Shown piece by piece: positions 18,271 through 27,101 of a stretch of DNA of 34,932 bases. A program made the position numbers and the translations under genes. Source of the DNA: Candidatus Fermentithermobacillaceae bacterium (GTDB lineage Bacteria; Bacillota; Sulfobacillia; Fermentithermobacillales; Fermentithermobacillaceae); contig DUTL01000159.1 of NCBI GenBank assembly GCA_012842105.1, positions 1 to 34,932 of the forward strand. The letters are read 5' to 3'. Each line of letters begins with the position of its first letter. Positions within the stretch are counted from its first letter, which is position 1. The notes under the pieces were generated by a model. The model was not told the DNA's origin, made no database searches, and was given only the letters and a program-made list of their open reading frames with translations.

Positions 18271-18723
18271 TCACCTCCTTCCTTCTTCCCTGTTGAAGTA
18301 CAAAGCCCCCATCCGATCCATTTGCTTGCTGTGTTCCCACCAATACAGAACTTTGTAATGAGACACCTGCTTTTGCTTGAGGCGCTGAAGAGCTTTCATC
18401 TCCTGGTTCCTGGCCACCACCTCCTCTTGAGCTTGTTTGACCTGAGAGTCTTTTCGTGAAAGTTCCGCTTCAGTCTTGGTTACCTCCATGCCTGCAGCCG
18501 TTCTGAAGTTGAGCAAATCCTGAACCGTATCAAGGTCCAAATACCCGGACAGTTGCTCCCTTAGATGCGTCTGGTTATCCACAACCACTGCCCGGGCGTT
18601 CTCAAGCGCCTTCTCAACCCGGTACATATCTTTGAGCAACACTCCGAGTTTTTCTTCAGCAATTAGCTTTCGCAATTCTCTTACCGTAAGCACTTTTTCC
18701 AGTGGAAACCTAAACTTCCTCAA
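18271..18723 (-). CDS. fliJ: Flagellar export chaperone FliJ
   Basis: 150-aa coiled coil starting MRKFRFPLEKVLTVRELRKLIAEEKLG; immediately after fliI. Confidence 0.9.
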   Translation of the reverse strand: MRKFRFPLEKVLTVRELRKLIAEEKLGVLLKDMYRVEKALENARAVVVDNQTHLREQLSGYLDLDTVQDLLNFRTAAGMEVTKTEAELSRKDSQVKQAQEEVVARNQEMKALQRLKQKQVSHYKVLYWWEHSKQMDRMGALYFNREEGRR

Positions 18724-18781
18724 TTGCTCTCCCTCAGTCCTTATCGGTACGTTGGGCCTTTCTGAACAGGTGTAAACAGGC

Positions 18782-20101
18782 CTAACCGCTTTCCTGGAAA
18801 ATCTGTTCCAGTTGCGCTACTGCCGAATCAAAAGTTATGGCCTGGCCTACACCCTGCCTCAAGAACAAGTTCACTTTCTCAATGTGATTCAATGCATAGT
18901 CAATAGTTGGATTGGAGCCTTCAACATAAGCGCCTATGTTAACCAGGTCTTCAGCCCTACGGTAAGTAGCAAGTATGCTGCGCACTTTATTTGCGTGCTC
19001 CAGGTGTTTGGGCGGAACCACGTCTTTCATCAGCCGCGACACTGAGCCAAGCACATCTATTGCAGGGTAGTGCCCCAGCTGGGCAAGATCCCGGGACAAC
19101 ACTATGTGGCCATCGAGTATTCCCCGGGCAGCGTCAGCAATAGGTTCGTCCATATCGTCTCCTTCAACCAGCACAGTATAGATGCCGGTAATACTGCCTT
19201 TGTTTCCCCTGCCTGCCCGCTCAAGAAGTTTGGGCAGGTTCGCAAATACTGAAGGGGTGTACCCCCTGGCAGTAGGGGGTTCCCCAATTGCCAGGCCGAC
19301 CTCCCTCAGGGCCATGCACCACCTGGTTATTGAATCCATCATGAGCAACACGCTCAACCCTTGATCGCGGAAATACTCGGCAATGGCAGTGGCAACCCAT
19401 GCAGCTTTTATGCGCAAAAGTGCAGGCTCATCGGAAGTAGCAACAACTACAACTGAGCGTTTGAGGCCGTCTTCGCCTAGGTCCTTCTCAATGAACTCCC
19501 TTACTTCCCTTCCCCTCTCGCCTACAAGCGCTATGACGTTTACATCGCCTGAAGTATTTCGCGCCATCATGCCCATGAGAGTGGATTTCCCCACGCCGGA
19601 TCCGGAAAATATGCCAATCCTCTGGCCTTCTCCCAGCGTCAGGAGCGTGTCTATTGACCTTACCCCTGTCGCAAGAGGTTTCTCAATAAGTTCCCGTTCT
19701 AGGGGGCCCGGAGGCCTTTCCATTACCGGATAGTATGAATCCACAGGCCAGGCAGGTTTTTGATCAATCGGAAACCCCAATGCATCAGTAGTTCTGCCGA
19801 GCATTTCTTTGCCTGCAGGAACTTCCAATTCACGGCCGGTGGCTTCAACCAATGAGCCAGGCGATATTCCGTTAGGATCCCCGAAAGGCATTAGCAGTAC
19901 CCTGCCTCCCCTAAACCCTACAACTTCACCGAGAATAGGCACTCCGTTTTCAGGTACAAGTTTGCAGATTTCTCCCATTCTTGCCCTGGGGCCTGAAGCT
20001 TCAATTAAAAGCCCTATGATGTTCAGGACCGTTCCACGATATGTAAAAGTCCTGGCCATCCTTACTGCTTCCATATAAGCTGAATGCTCCAGTTGCATCA
20101 T
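18782..20101 (-). CDS. fliI: Flagellar export ATPase FliI
   Basis: Walker A GIFSGSGVGKSTLMGMMARN; LLMMDSITRWCMALREVGLAIGEPPTARGYTPSVFANLPKLLERAG. Confidence 0.98.
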   Translation of the reverse strand: MMQLEHSAYMEAVRMARTFTYRGTVLNIIGLLIEASGPRARMGEICKLVPENGVPILGEVVGFRGGRVLLMPFGDPNGISPGSLVEATGRELEVPAGKEMLGRTTDALGFPIDQKPAWPVDSYYPVMERPPGPLERELIEKPLATGVRSIDTLLTLGEGQRIGIFSGSGVGKSTLMGMMARNTSGDVNVIALVGERGREVREFIEKDLGEDGLKRSVVVVATSDEPALLRIKAAWVATAIAEYFRDQGLSVLLMMDSITRWCMALREVGLAIGEPPTARGYTPSVFANLPKLLERAGRGNKGSITGIYTVLVEGDDMDEPIADAARGILDGHIVLSRDLAQLGHYPAIDVLGSVSRLMKDVVPPKHLEHANKVRSILATYRRAEDLVNIGAYVEGSNPTIDYALNHIEKVNLFLRQGVGQAITFDSAVAQLEQIFQESG

Positions 20102-20802
20102 AAATCATGCTCCCCTGCACAATTCCTTGCCTCTCCAATTGCTTTGGCAAGGTTCTCAATTTGAGTGTCTATGGTGGCGTCAATCTGTCCGTGAGATGTC
20201 TCAACTATTGCTCCTGCGGAAATCGAATGGTCCCCGATTACTTCCACTATTTCAGCGCCGAACTGCCGTTGAAGGCCTTCTTTCCCGCCCTCAATGAATG
20301 CCACCAGTTTTGGGTTAACCCGCAGCGAAAACCTGCGTTCATCGCCTATTGCCTCTATACCCTGCCTTAACATCGAAATGATCAGTTCCGGATCGTACGA
20401 GAGTGATTCACCGACTACTTTCCTGGCAACCTCCAGAACAAGTGCAAGCAGTTTTGGCTCTGCCTGCTCTACATACCTGGCCCTGGCATTCTTAGAAGCT
20501 TCAAGAATCTGTCCTGCCTGATCCACAAGGCTTTGAGCCTCATTGAGCCCTGTATGAAGCCCGGATTTGAAGCCTTCATCGAAACCTGCTTTCTCCGACT
20601 GCTTGCGATATTCAACGGCCTTCAATTCTGCGTTTTCAACGACAAGAGCTGCTTCTTTCTCAGCTTGCCGCCGTATGGCCAACGCTTCGTATCTGGCTTG
20701 CTCCAAAACTTCCTCACGGCCGGTTTCGAAAGGCTCGTCGTCCGCCTGGAAAGCAGGGATCCAAACAGACCCGCCAGTCTCTACCCTGAATACTCTAGAC
20801 AA
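20098..20802 (-). CDS. fliH: Flagellar assembly protein FliH
   Basis: Coiled-coil and FliH C-terminus (LVLEVARKVVGESLSYDPELIISMLRQGIEAIGDERRFSLRVNPK). A TTG start at 20802 (LSRVFRVE) avoids the 59-nt overlap with fliG implied by the track start 20853. Confidence 0.9.
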   Translation of the reverse strand: MSRVFRVETGGSVWIPAFQADDEPFETGREEVLEQARYEALAIRRQAEKEAALVVENAELKAVEYRKQSEKAGFDEGFKSGLHTGLNEAQSLVDQAGQILEASKNARARYVEQAEPKLLALVLEVARKVVGESLSYDPELIISMLRQGIEAIGDERRFSLRVNPKLVAFIEGGKEGLQRQFGAEIVEVIGDHSISAGAIVETSHGQIDATIDTQIENLAKAIGEARNCAGEHDL

Positions 20803-21811
20803 TGATCTCGTCGCCTCCTCCCCTGCCCAGAATAATTTCACCCTGATCTTCAAGCCGCCGTATCAAACCGACAATACGTTGCTGAGATTCCTCCACATCG
20901 CGCAGCCTCACAGGCCCAAGGTAGTCTATGCTCTCTTTCAAGGCCTCCACGGCTCGCGACGACATATTCCTGAAAAACTTGCCTGTAACCTCTTCTGAAG
21001 CGTTTTTCAACGCAAGGGGCAGGTCTCTCGTCAAATCCACGTCGCGTAACAATCGCTGCATTGACCTATCATCAAGGTAAATAATGTCTTCAAACAGGAA
21101 CATCCTCCGTTTTATCTCTTCAGCCAGATCAGGAGATTCCATATCCAAAGCGCCCAGGATTGTTCTTTCAGTTTGCCTGTCAACATTGTTGAGAATTTCT
21201 ACAATGGCGCCGACCCCTCCGGCCTGAGTGTAATCCTGGCCAACCATGGAAAGTACTTTGCGCTCCAAAATGCGCTCTATTTCCTTAACCACATCAGGGC
21301 TTGTCCTATCCATCAAGGATATGCGCCTGGCTACTTCAACTTGAAGATCAGGCTCCAGAGATGCCAGAATCGCAGCTGACTGAGATGGTGACAAGTAGCT
21401 CAATACCAGCGCTATTGTTTGGGGAGATTCGCTTTCCAGGAAGTTTAGTATCTGCGCCCCATCAGATTTTCTGACAGTATCAAATGGCTTGACCTGTAAG
21501 GATGAAGTGAGCCTTGTCAACACAGTCTGAGCCTGGTCTGCTCCCAGCGCTTTTTCCAGAAGCTTCTTGGCATATTCGATGCCGCCTTCTTCCAGATACT
21601 CCTGGGCAAGGCACATATCGTTAAACTCCTCAAGTACCCTGTCCTTGACATCCTGTTCAACCCTGCGTCTGGAAGCGATTTCCAAGGTGAGCACATCGAT
21701 GTCTTCTTCCCTTAAGTGCCTCATAACTTGCGCTGAGAGATCCGGCCCTAAAGTAATCAGAAGTATTGCCGCCTTTTCCCGGCCCGATAAGCCCGCAGTG
21801 TAAGTGCTCAT
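20795..21811 (-). CDS. fliG: Flagellar motor switch protein FliG
   Basis: LSGREKAAILLITLGPDLSAQVMRHLREEDIDVLTLEIA...MFLFEDIIYLDDRSMQRLLRDVD. Confidence 0.98.
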   Translation of the reverse strand: MSTYTAGLSGREKAAILLITLGPDLSAQVMRHLREEDIDVLTLEIASRRRVEQDVKDRVLEEFNDMCLAQEYLEEGGIEYAKKLLEKALGADQAQTVLTRLTSSLQVKPFDTVRKSDGAQILNFLESESPQTIALVLSYLSPSQSAAILASLEPDLQVEVARRISLMDRTSPDVVKEIERILERKVLSMVGQDYTQAGGVGAIVEILNNVDRQTERTILGALDMESPDLAEEIKRRMFLFEDIIYLDDRSMQRLLRDVDLTRDLPLALKNASEEVTGKFFRNMSSRAVEALKESIDYLGPVRLRDVEESQQRIVGLIRRLEDQGEIILGRGGGDEIIV

Positions 21812-23340
21812 TATCTCTCATCCTCCAAAAGCCACGACTTGACCAAGGTAGCAACAAGTTGCGGGTCTGTGCGGGCCAGCCTCTCAACGTTCTCCCGGCT
21901 CCTATGCCTTGCCATCAATTCGGGAGAAATTGAGGGAGCACTTTCCATGACAGGCAACGGCTCGATGGGTGCATCAAGTGCTGCTTCCCGCCGGCGCCTG
22001 GCTATCATTAGAATTACGGTTCCGGCAACCAGGGCTGCCGCAGCCGCAATAGCGTACACATAGATACGTGGAAAACTTTCAACCGGAGCAGGTGAATCAT
22101 CAAACACTTGAGCCAGGCTGGTATCGAAAATCAGCCCTGTAACAGAGATTTGGTCTTGCCTGCCTGAATCCAGGCCCAATGCTGCGGTAACAGTCTCAGT
22201 AATCATGTCTCTTTCTGCTTCAACCAAGTCTTTGTTCACAACAACCGCCACTGAAAGTTTCTGAATTGCCCCAGGGATTATCATGGTCTCTGTGATTTTC
22301 TCGTTCACTTCGTAATTTCTAAGCACTTCAGTACGCTGGTACTGAGATTCGCCTTGCCCTGAAGCGGCGTAAGAAGGAACATCAAGAGCTCCTGCTTGTC
22401 CACCTGGGGGATTGCCCGTACCCTGGTAAGTCTCGCTTGTTTCCTGTGTGCTCCTGAGCACGCCGGGCGGTTCAGATTCATACGTGGTATCGATTATCTT
22501 GACTTGGTCCATGTTTAACTCAGCCCGAACCTGGCACACTGCGTTGCCCGGGCCAAGAACGGAAGTAAGCAGAGCCAGCAACCTGTTTTCCAATTCCCGC
22601 TCTGTAGCGAAGGTAAGTTCAATCACTGAGTTTATGGGTAGGTCAGCTTGTTCTCCGTGGCTGTAGGACATATCTTGGGACAGAAGCCTACCTGAAGCAT
22701 CCACTACGGTAACATTGTCCGGAGTCAGCCCTTCCACCGCCCTTGACACAAGGTTCACAACCCCGCGGACAGAAGCAGGTGAAAGGCTTTGGCCGGGCCT
22801 GGTTTTTACCAAAACCGATGCAGTAGCCGCTTTTCTCTGGGACACGAAAACAGTATCCTCGGGCAATGCAATGTGGACCCGGGCATCCTCTACCCCTGAC
22901 AATGCCTTGATGGTTCTGGTAAGTTCCCCTGAAAGGGCTCGTACGTATTGAACCCTCCGTTCAAAATCAGTCGACCAGATCCCGCTTGAGCCCACGGCCT
23001 CAAACCCCACAATCCCGGAAGACGGAAGCCCGAGGGTTGCCAGTGACAGCCTGGTTCTGTAAACCCTGTCTGCAGGAACCTTTATGGTGTGCCCGCTATC
23101 GGTTAGCTTGTAGGGCACGTTTTGCTTTTCAAGCTCGCTTACTATGGCGCCGGCGTCAACCGGGTCAAGATCGGACCAGAGAGTCTCATAGGTAGGGCCT
23201 TTTGCCGAATACATCACAAGGAAAAGCAATACTGCAAAGGCAACTGCGCCACCTGAAATGACTACTGCTTTTTGCGTTTTGTTCAATCCGGACCAGGTTC
23301 TCTTGACGCCATTGGCAACTGATGCCATGAAGTCTGGCAT
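21811..23340 (-). CDS. fliF: Flagellar MS-ring protein FliF
   Basis: YETLWSDLDPVDAGAIVSELEKQNVPYKLTDSGHTIKVPADRVYRTRLSLATLGLP; two TM segments. Confidence 0.98.
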   Translation of the reverse strand: MPDFMASVANGVKRTWSGLNKTQKAVVISGGAVAFAVLLFLVMYSAKGPTYETLWSDLDPVDAGAIVSELEKQNVPYKLTDSGHTIKVPADRVYRTRLSLATLGLPSSGIVGFEAVGSSGIWSTDFERRVQYVRALSGELTRTIKALSGVEDARVHIALPEDTVFVSQRKAATASVLVKTRPGQSLSPASVRGVVNLVSRAVEGLTPDNVTVVDASGRLLSQDMSYSHGEQADLPINSVIELTFATERELENRLLALLTSVLGPGNAVCQVRAELNMDQVKIIDTTYESEPPGVLRSTQETSETYQGTGNPPGGQAGALDVPSYAASGQGESQYQRTEVLRNYEVNEKITETMIIPGAIQKLSVAVVVNKDLVEAERDMITETVTAALGLDSGRQDQISVTGLIFDTSLAQVFDDSPAPVESFPRIYVYAIAAAAALVAGTVILMIARRRREAALDAPIEPLPVMESAPSISPELMARHRSRENVERLARTDPQLVATLVKSWLLEDER

Positions 23341-23370
23341 TGGTAATCACACCTACCTTTGAGGCCCATG

Positions 23371-23676
23371 TTACAGGGGCATTCTCATTATTTCCTGGTA
23401 CGCTTCGATAGCCTTGTTCCTTACGGATATCACAAGATCCAAAGTAAGGCTGGCTTTCTCTGCCGCAAGAACTGCAGTGTGCATGTCGCGGGCGTTGCCC
23501 GTTGCCAGGTCAATTTGAGACGCCATCAGTTCTTGGTCCAGATTCTCCATGACACTGGATGCTTGTGCGAACAAGTGGTTGAAAGAAGTGTTTGGGCTTG
23601 AGCTAATATTGCGGTTATGTACGGTACTTGGCCTTGATGGCCCGGTAACCGGAAAAGGAACAAACCTGATTGACAT
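23371..23676 (-). CDS. fliE: Flagellar hook-basal body protein FliE
   Basis: IDLATGNARDMHTAVLAAEKASLTLDLVISVRNKAIEAYQEIMRMPL. Confidence 0.96.
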   Translation of the reverse strand: MSIRFVPFPVTGPSRPSTVHNRNISSSPNTSFNHLFAQASSVMENLDQELMASQIDLATGNARDMHTAVLAAEKASLTLDLVISVRNKAIEAYQEIMRMPL

Positions 23677-23774
23677 TTGATTACCCCCCGAATTGCGACA
23701 ACTCTCTTTTTCTGTAGAAGTGTCGCGCTTGCTTTCCTAACGCCCTCGCGTTTCACACAGGTTTTGGCTTCAAA

Positions 23775-24218
23775 CTATACTCTGAACATGTCCAGGGCCT
23801 TCTGTATCATAGCTTTGGCTGCCTCAATGGCAGTTACGTTGGCTTCGTACGACCTTGCTGCCGCCATCATGCTAACCATTTCCGTGACAACGTCTACATT
23901 CGGGTAAGCCACATACCCGTCCCCATCTGCATCTGGATGCCCCGGAGAATAGACCTTGCGCAAGGGAGATGTATCTTCAACCACACCCGCCACGTGAACA
24001 CCGGCGGGATAAGACGGCATCTGAGACGACAATACGCTTCTGAAAGAAAACCCGCTATTAGCCCTGGGCGAAAACACCGCTACCTTTCGCCGGTATGCAT
24101 GCCCATTTTCCGTCCGGGTGCTTTCAGCATTGGCAAGGTTGGAAGCTATCACATCCAGCCGGAGCCTTTGAGCTGTAAGCCCTGACGCACTGGTTTCCAT
24201 GGAAGAAAACACTCTCAC
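23775..24218 (-). CDS. flgC: Flagellar basal-body rod protein FlgC
   Basis: MRVFSSMETSASGLTAQRLRLDVIASNLANAESTRT...YVAYPNVDVVTEMVSMMAAARSYEANVTAIEAAKAMIQKALDM. Confidence 0.97.
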   Translation of the reverse strand: MRVFSSMETSASGLTAQRLRLDVIASNLANAESTRTENGHAYRRKVAVFSPRANSGFSFRSVLSSQMPSYPAGVHVAGVVEDTSPLRKVYSPGHPDADGDGYVAYPNVDVVTEMVSMMAAARSYEANVTAIEAAKAMIQKALDMFRV

Positions 24219-24221
24219 CGG

Positions 24222-24599
24222 TTACCTCCTCCCTTCGGTAATAGCTTTTCTCAAGAGCGAAAACTGTGCGATTAGTTGCCGGGATACTGCCGTGTAGTAC
24301 AAAGCATTTGCAGAAACTTCAGCCATTTCTCTGTCAATATCCACACTGTTGCCATCCGGAGTAACGCTGGACCTGTCCAAGGTGACGGCAGCTGTGCCCG
24401 GATATCCCTTTTGCACATGCAAAGGATTGGTAGCTGCAAGCCTCAAACGTGGTTGAATTGCTTCCCGCAAGTAGTCTTCAAAATCGAGCCTCTCTGCTTT
24501 GTAGCCAGGTGTCTCGCTGTTGGCAACGTTATTGGCCAGAAGCTCATGACGTAGCCATGCACCGCTAAGCGCCCGCTGCATAATGCCGGTTATGCCCAT
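24222..24599 (-). CDS. flgB: Flagellar basal-body rod protein FlgB
   Basis: MGITGIMQRALSGAWLRHELLANNVANSETPGYKAERLDFEDYL. Start re-set to ATG 24599 (preceded by GGGGGGG); the track start 24635 lies inside the upstream hairpin. Confidence 0.96.
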   Translation of the reverse strand: MGITGIMQRALSGAWLRHELLANNVANSETPGYKAERLDFEDYLREAIQPRLRLAATNPLHVQKGYPGTAAVTLDRSSVTPDGNSVDIDREMAEVSANALYYTAVSRQLIAQFSLLRKAITEGRR

Positions 24600-24622
24600 T
24601 TCAACCCCCCCTAAGAAACCAA

Positions 24623-24650
24623 AAACCTTCCGCAAGAAACCGGAAGGTTT
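24623..24650 (-). terminator. Rho-independent terminator-like hairpin in the flgB leader
   Basis: Minus strand AAACCTTCCG-GTTTCTTG-CGGAAGGTTT followed by TTGGTTTCTT (the T-run joins the stem end, TTTTT); ~24 nt upstream of the flgB ATG. Confidence 0.75.
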
Positions 24651-24668
24651 GCTGAACAGTAGTAAAAA

Positions 24669-24781
24669 CTACCGCGCTTTCGGTAGCCCGGCTATCATAA
24701 TGAGGAAGATTATCTTCACCTTAGACCCGTGGCTTTGCGTCTCTGCCTTTTGGCAGATTTGCCCTTGTCGGTTTGCGGTAA
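24669..24781 (-). promoter_or_regulatory. Cyclic-di-GMP class I (GEMM-I) riboswitch aptamer upstream of the flgB operon
   Basis: Minus strand TTACCGCAAACCGACAAGGGCAAATCTGCCAAAAGGCAGAGACGCAAAGCCACGGGTCTAAGG...ATGATAGCCGGGCTACCGAAAGCGCGGTAG. Contains the conserved GGGCAAA, GACGCAAAGCCACGGG and GCCGGGCTACCG blocks, P2 (CTGCC/GGCAG) and closing P1 (TTACCGC/GCGGTAG). Confidence 0.95.
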
Positions 24782-24809
24782 CATTTCCCTTATTTGGTCA
24801 TCGAGTGAC

Positions 24810-24838
24810 TCATTCGACACAAAAACACAAATTCCTTC
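24810..24838 (-). promoter_or_regulatory. Candidate SigH-type promoter for the riboswitch leader/flagellar operon
   Basis: Minus strand GAAGGAATT-N11-GTCGAATGA, close to the SigH-type pattern RnAGGAwWW-N11/12-RnnGAATww, ending ~30 nt before the aptamer. Confidence 0.35.
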
Positions 24839-24862
24839 TTGATATATCGAAAAAATGCGATT

Positions 24863-25639
24863 TTATCTTAATTTCTTGAGTTCATCCAGGAGTTTTGCGT
24901 TCAAAACCTTGATGTACGTTCCTTTCATACCCAGTGAACGGGATTCAATAACCCCTGCAGACTCAAACTTACGCAAAGCATTGACTATGACTGAACGGGT
25001 AATGCCGACTCTGTCTGCTACCTTGGAGGCAACAAGGCAACCCTCAGTGCCGCCAAGTTCTTCAAATATGTGTTTCATGGCGTTTAGCTCAGAGAACGAC
25101 AAAGTTCCCAGTGCCACCTGCACTGCCGCACGCTGCCTGGTTTCTTCTTCAACACTCTCCTGGTTGTACCTTATCATCTCCATGGCAGCCACTGTAGCCG
25201 CATGCTCTGCGAGTATAAGATCCCCTGTCTTCAAACGTCCCGACGTTCGTCCTAGCACAAGGGTTCCAAGTCTGTCTCCACCGCCGACCACCGGCACTAT
25301 TGTGGTAACCTTGTCCTTATACGGGCAATCTTGGTCATCTACGAACACACACTTGCCATTGTCATGCTGAACATTCGCTGCAGTGTCCCTGTACATATAC
25401 AACCTTTCTGCGTACGGGCCCGGAAACTCGCTTTGTTTTAACACTTTGGTTTTCATCACAAGGCATTCAAAATCATCTACAAGCGAATAACCCAATATAC
25501 AGCCTAGTTTGTCCAAAATGTAAACATTGCAGTCCAGTGAATCCCGGAGCACCCTTGCGCTTGCCTGAAAGTCCACTTCTGTTGCTGCAATCCTTAGTAA
25601 TTGGTTCATTTTGCGTGTTTTCTCAAGCAATGTCTGCAT
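24863..25639 (-). CDS. codY: GTP-sensing transcriptional pleiotropic repressor CodY
   Basis: MQTLLEKTRKMNQLLRIAATEVDFQASARVLRDSLDCNVYILDKLGCILGYSL; C-terminal wHTH SKVADRVGITRSVIVNALRKFESAGVIESRSLGMKGTYIKVLN. Confidence 0.97.
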   Translation of the reverse strand: MQTLLEKTRKMNQLLRIAATEVDFQASARVLRDSLDCNVYILDKLGCILGYSLVDDFECLVMKTKVLKQSEFPGPYAERLYMYRDTAANVQHDNGKCVFVDDQDCPYKDKVTTIVPVVGGGDRLGTLVLGRTSGRLKTGDLILAEHAATVAAMEMIRYNQESVEEETRQRAAVQVALGTLSFSELNAMKHIFEELGGTEGCLVASKVADRVGITRSVIVNALRKFESAGVIESRSLGMKGTYIKVLNAKLLDELKKLR

Positions 25640-25664
25640 TTCTACTCTCCCTTTCATGTATCGC

Positions 25665-27068
25665 CTACAGGATATACCTGGTCAGATCTCTGTTTGTCAC
25701 CAGGCCCTCCAACCTATCCTGTACGTATTTTCTGTCAACTACCACTTTGCCCTGCAGCGTGTCGGGCGCTTCAAACAAGACCTCCTCGAGCAACTTCTCC
25801 ATGACCGTGTGAAGCCGCCTGGCACCGATGTTCTCACCTTCCTGATTCACTGCAAACGCCATTTTTGCAATTTCGGTTATGCCATCCGACGTGTATTCAA
25901 GGCAAACCCCGTCTGTCTTCAGCAATTCTCTGTACTGGCGGGTGAGCGAGTTCTCAGGTTCAGTCAAAATTCTGACGAAATCCTCTTCTTCCAGTGCATC
26001 CAGCTCAACTCTGATAGGAAAACGGCCCTGAAGTTCAGGAATTAGGTCTGAAGGCTTGCTTACGTGAAAAGCCCCCGCTCCTATAAACAATATGTGGTCT
26101 GTTCTTACCGGGCCATACTTGCTGACCACGGTGGTTCCCTCGACTATAGGAAGCAGATCCCTTTGAACCCCTTCACGTGAAACATCCGGCCCTGCACCCT
26201 TTTCCCTTCCGGCAATCTTATCAAGTTCATCAAGAAACACTATTCCTAACTTCTCGCACCGCCTTATTGCTTCTGAAACGATAGTATCCTGGTCAACAAG
26301 CTTGCTTGCTTCCTCTTGTGCCAGGAGTTTCCGTGCTTCCCTTACCGGAACTCTCCTTTTCTTGGTTCGCCTGGGCAGCAACCCTCCGAAAAGGTCCTGC
26401 ATATTCAGCTCCATTTCTTGCATACCGAGGCCGTCGAAGAACTCTACCCTGGGAGCGCTTGTGTCTTCCACTTCAATTTCAAGCTCTTCATCTTCAAGTT
26501 CTCCGTCTTTGAGCTGTTGGCGAACCAGTGTTCTTTTTGCACGGGCCTGGCGAAACTTTTCACCGAAATCATCGTCATCGTCATCATCATGGTCTGGTGG
26601 CACAGGGTTAAATAGCATTTCAAGGGGGTTCGGAGCCACCCTCCGCCTCTTGGGCATAGGGCACAGTAATTCAACAAGCCTTTCTTCTGCCAATATCTCA
26701 GCCCTGCCCTGTACGTTTTCAAGACTTTCTTTTCTGACCATGCTCACAGCGCTCTCCACAAGGTCTCGGACGATTGAATCCACATCACGGCCTACATAAC
26801 CTACCTCAGTGAATTTAGAAGCTTCCACTTTCACAAAGGGTGCATTTACAAGTTTGGCCAGCCTCCTGCAGATTTCAGTTTTTCCGACCCCTGTAGGGCC
26901 GATCATAAGAATGTTTTTGGGAATAATATCTTCCTGGAGATCGCCTACTACTTTTTGCCTTCTCAACCTGTTCCGGAGCGCCACGGCGACGGCACGCTTG
27001 GCCTGGCTCTGTCCAACTATATATTTATCCAGTTCCGCCACTGTCTCGCGAGGAGTCATGTCTTCCAT
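25665..27068 (-). CDS. hslU: ATP-dependent protease ATPase subunit HslU (ClpY)
   Basis: [36 protein letters not shown]...[21 protein letters not shown]...[14 protein letters not shown]. Confidence 0.98.
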   Translation of the reverse strand: MEDMTPRETVAELDKYIVGQSQAKRAVAVALRNRLRRQKVVGDLQEDIIPKNILMIGPTGVGKTEICRRLAKLVNAPFVKVEASKFTEVGYVGRDVDSIVRDLVESAVSMVRKESLENVQGRAEILAEERLVELLCPMPKRRRVAPNPLEMLFNPVPPDHDDDDDDDFGEKFRQARAKRTLVRQQLKDGELEDEELEIEVEDTSAPRVEFFDGLGMQEMELNMQDLFGGLLPRRTKKRRVPVREARKLLAQEEASKLVDQDTIVSEAIRRCEKLGIVFLDELDKIAGREKGAGPDVSREGVQRDLLPIVEGTTVVSKYGPVRTDHILFIGAGAFHVSKPSDLIPELQGRFPIRVELDALEEEDFVRILTEPENSLTRQYRELLKTDGVCLEYTSDGITEIAKMAFAVNQEGENIGARRLHTVMEKLLEEVLFEAPDTLQGKVVVDRKYVQDRLEGLVTNRDLTRYIL

Positions 27069-27101
27069 ACCACACCATCCCTCATGAATCAGGCAATATG
27101 A

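Noticed and set aside
18724-18784. AGGCC/GGCCT inverted repeat between fliI and fliJ
   Set aside because: Only 5-6 bp with an ~18-nt loop and no T-tract; too weak to claim.
24636-24862. CodY box or SigD promoter upstream of flgB
   Set aside because: No convincing AATTTTCWGAAAATT or TAAA-N15-GCCGATAT match was found by eye on the minus strand.
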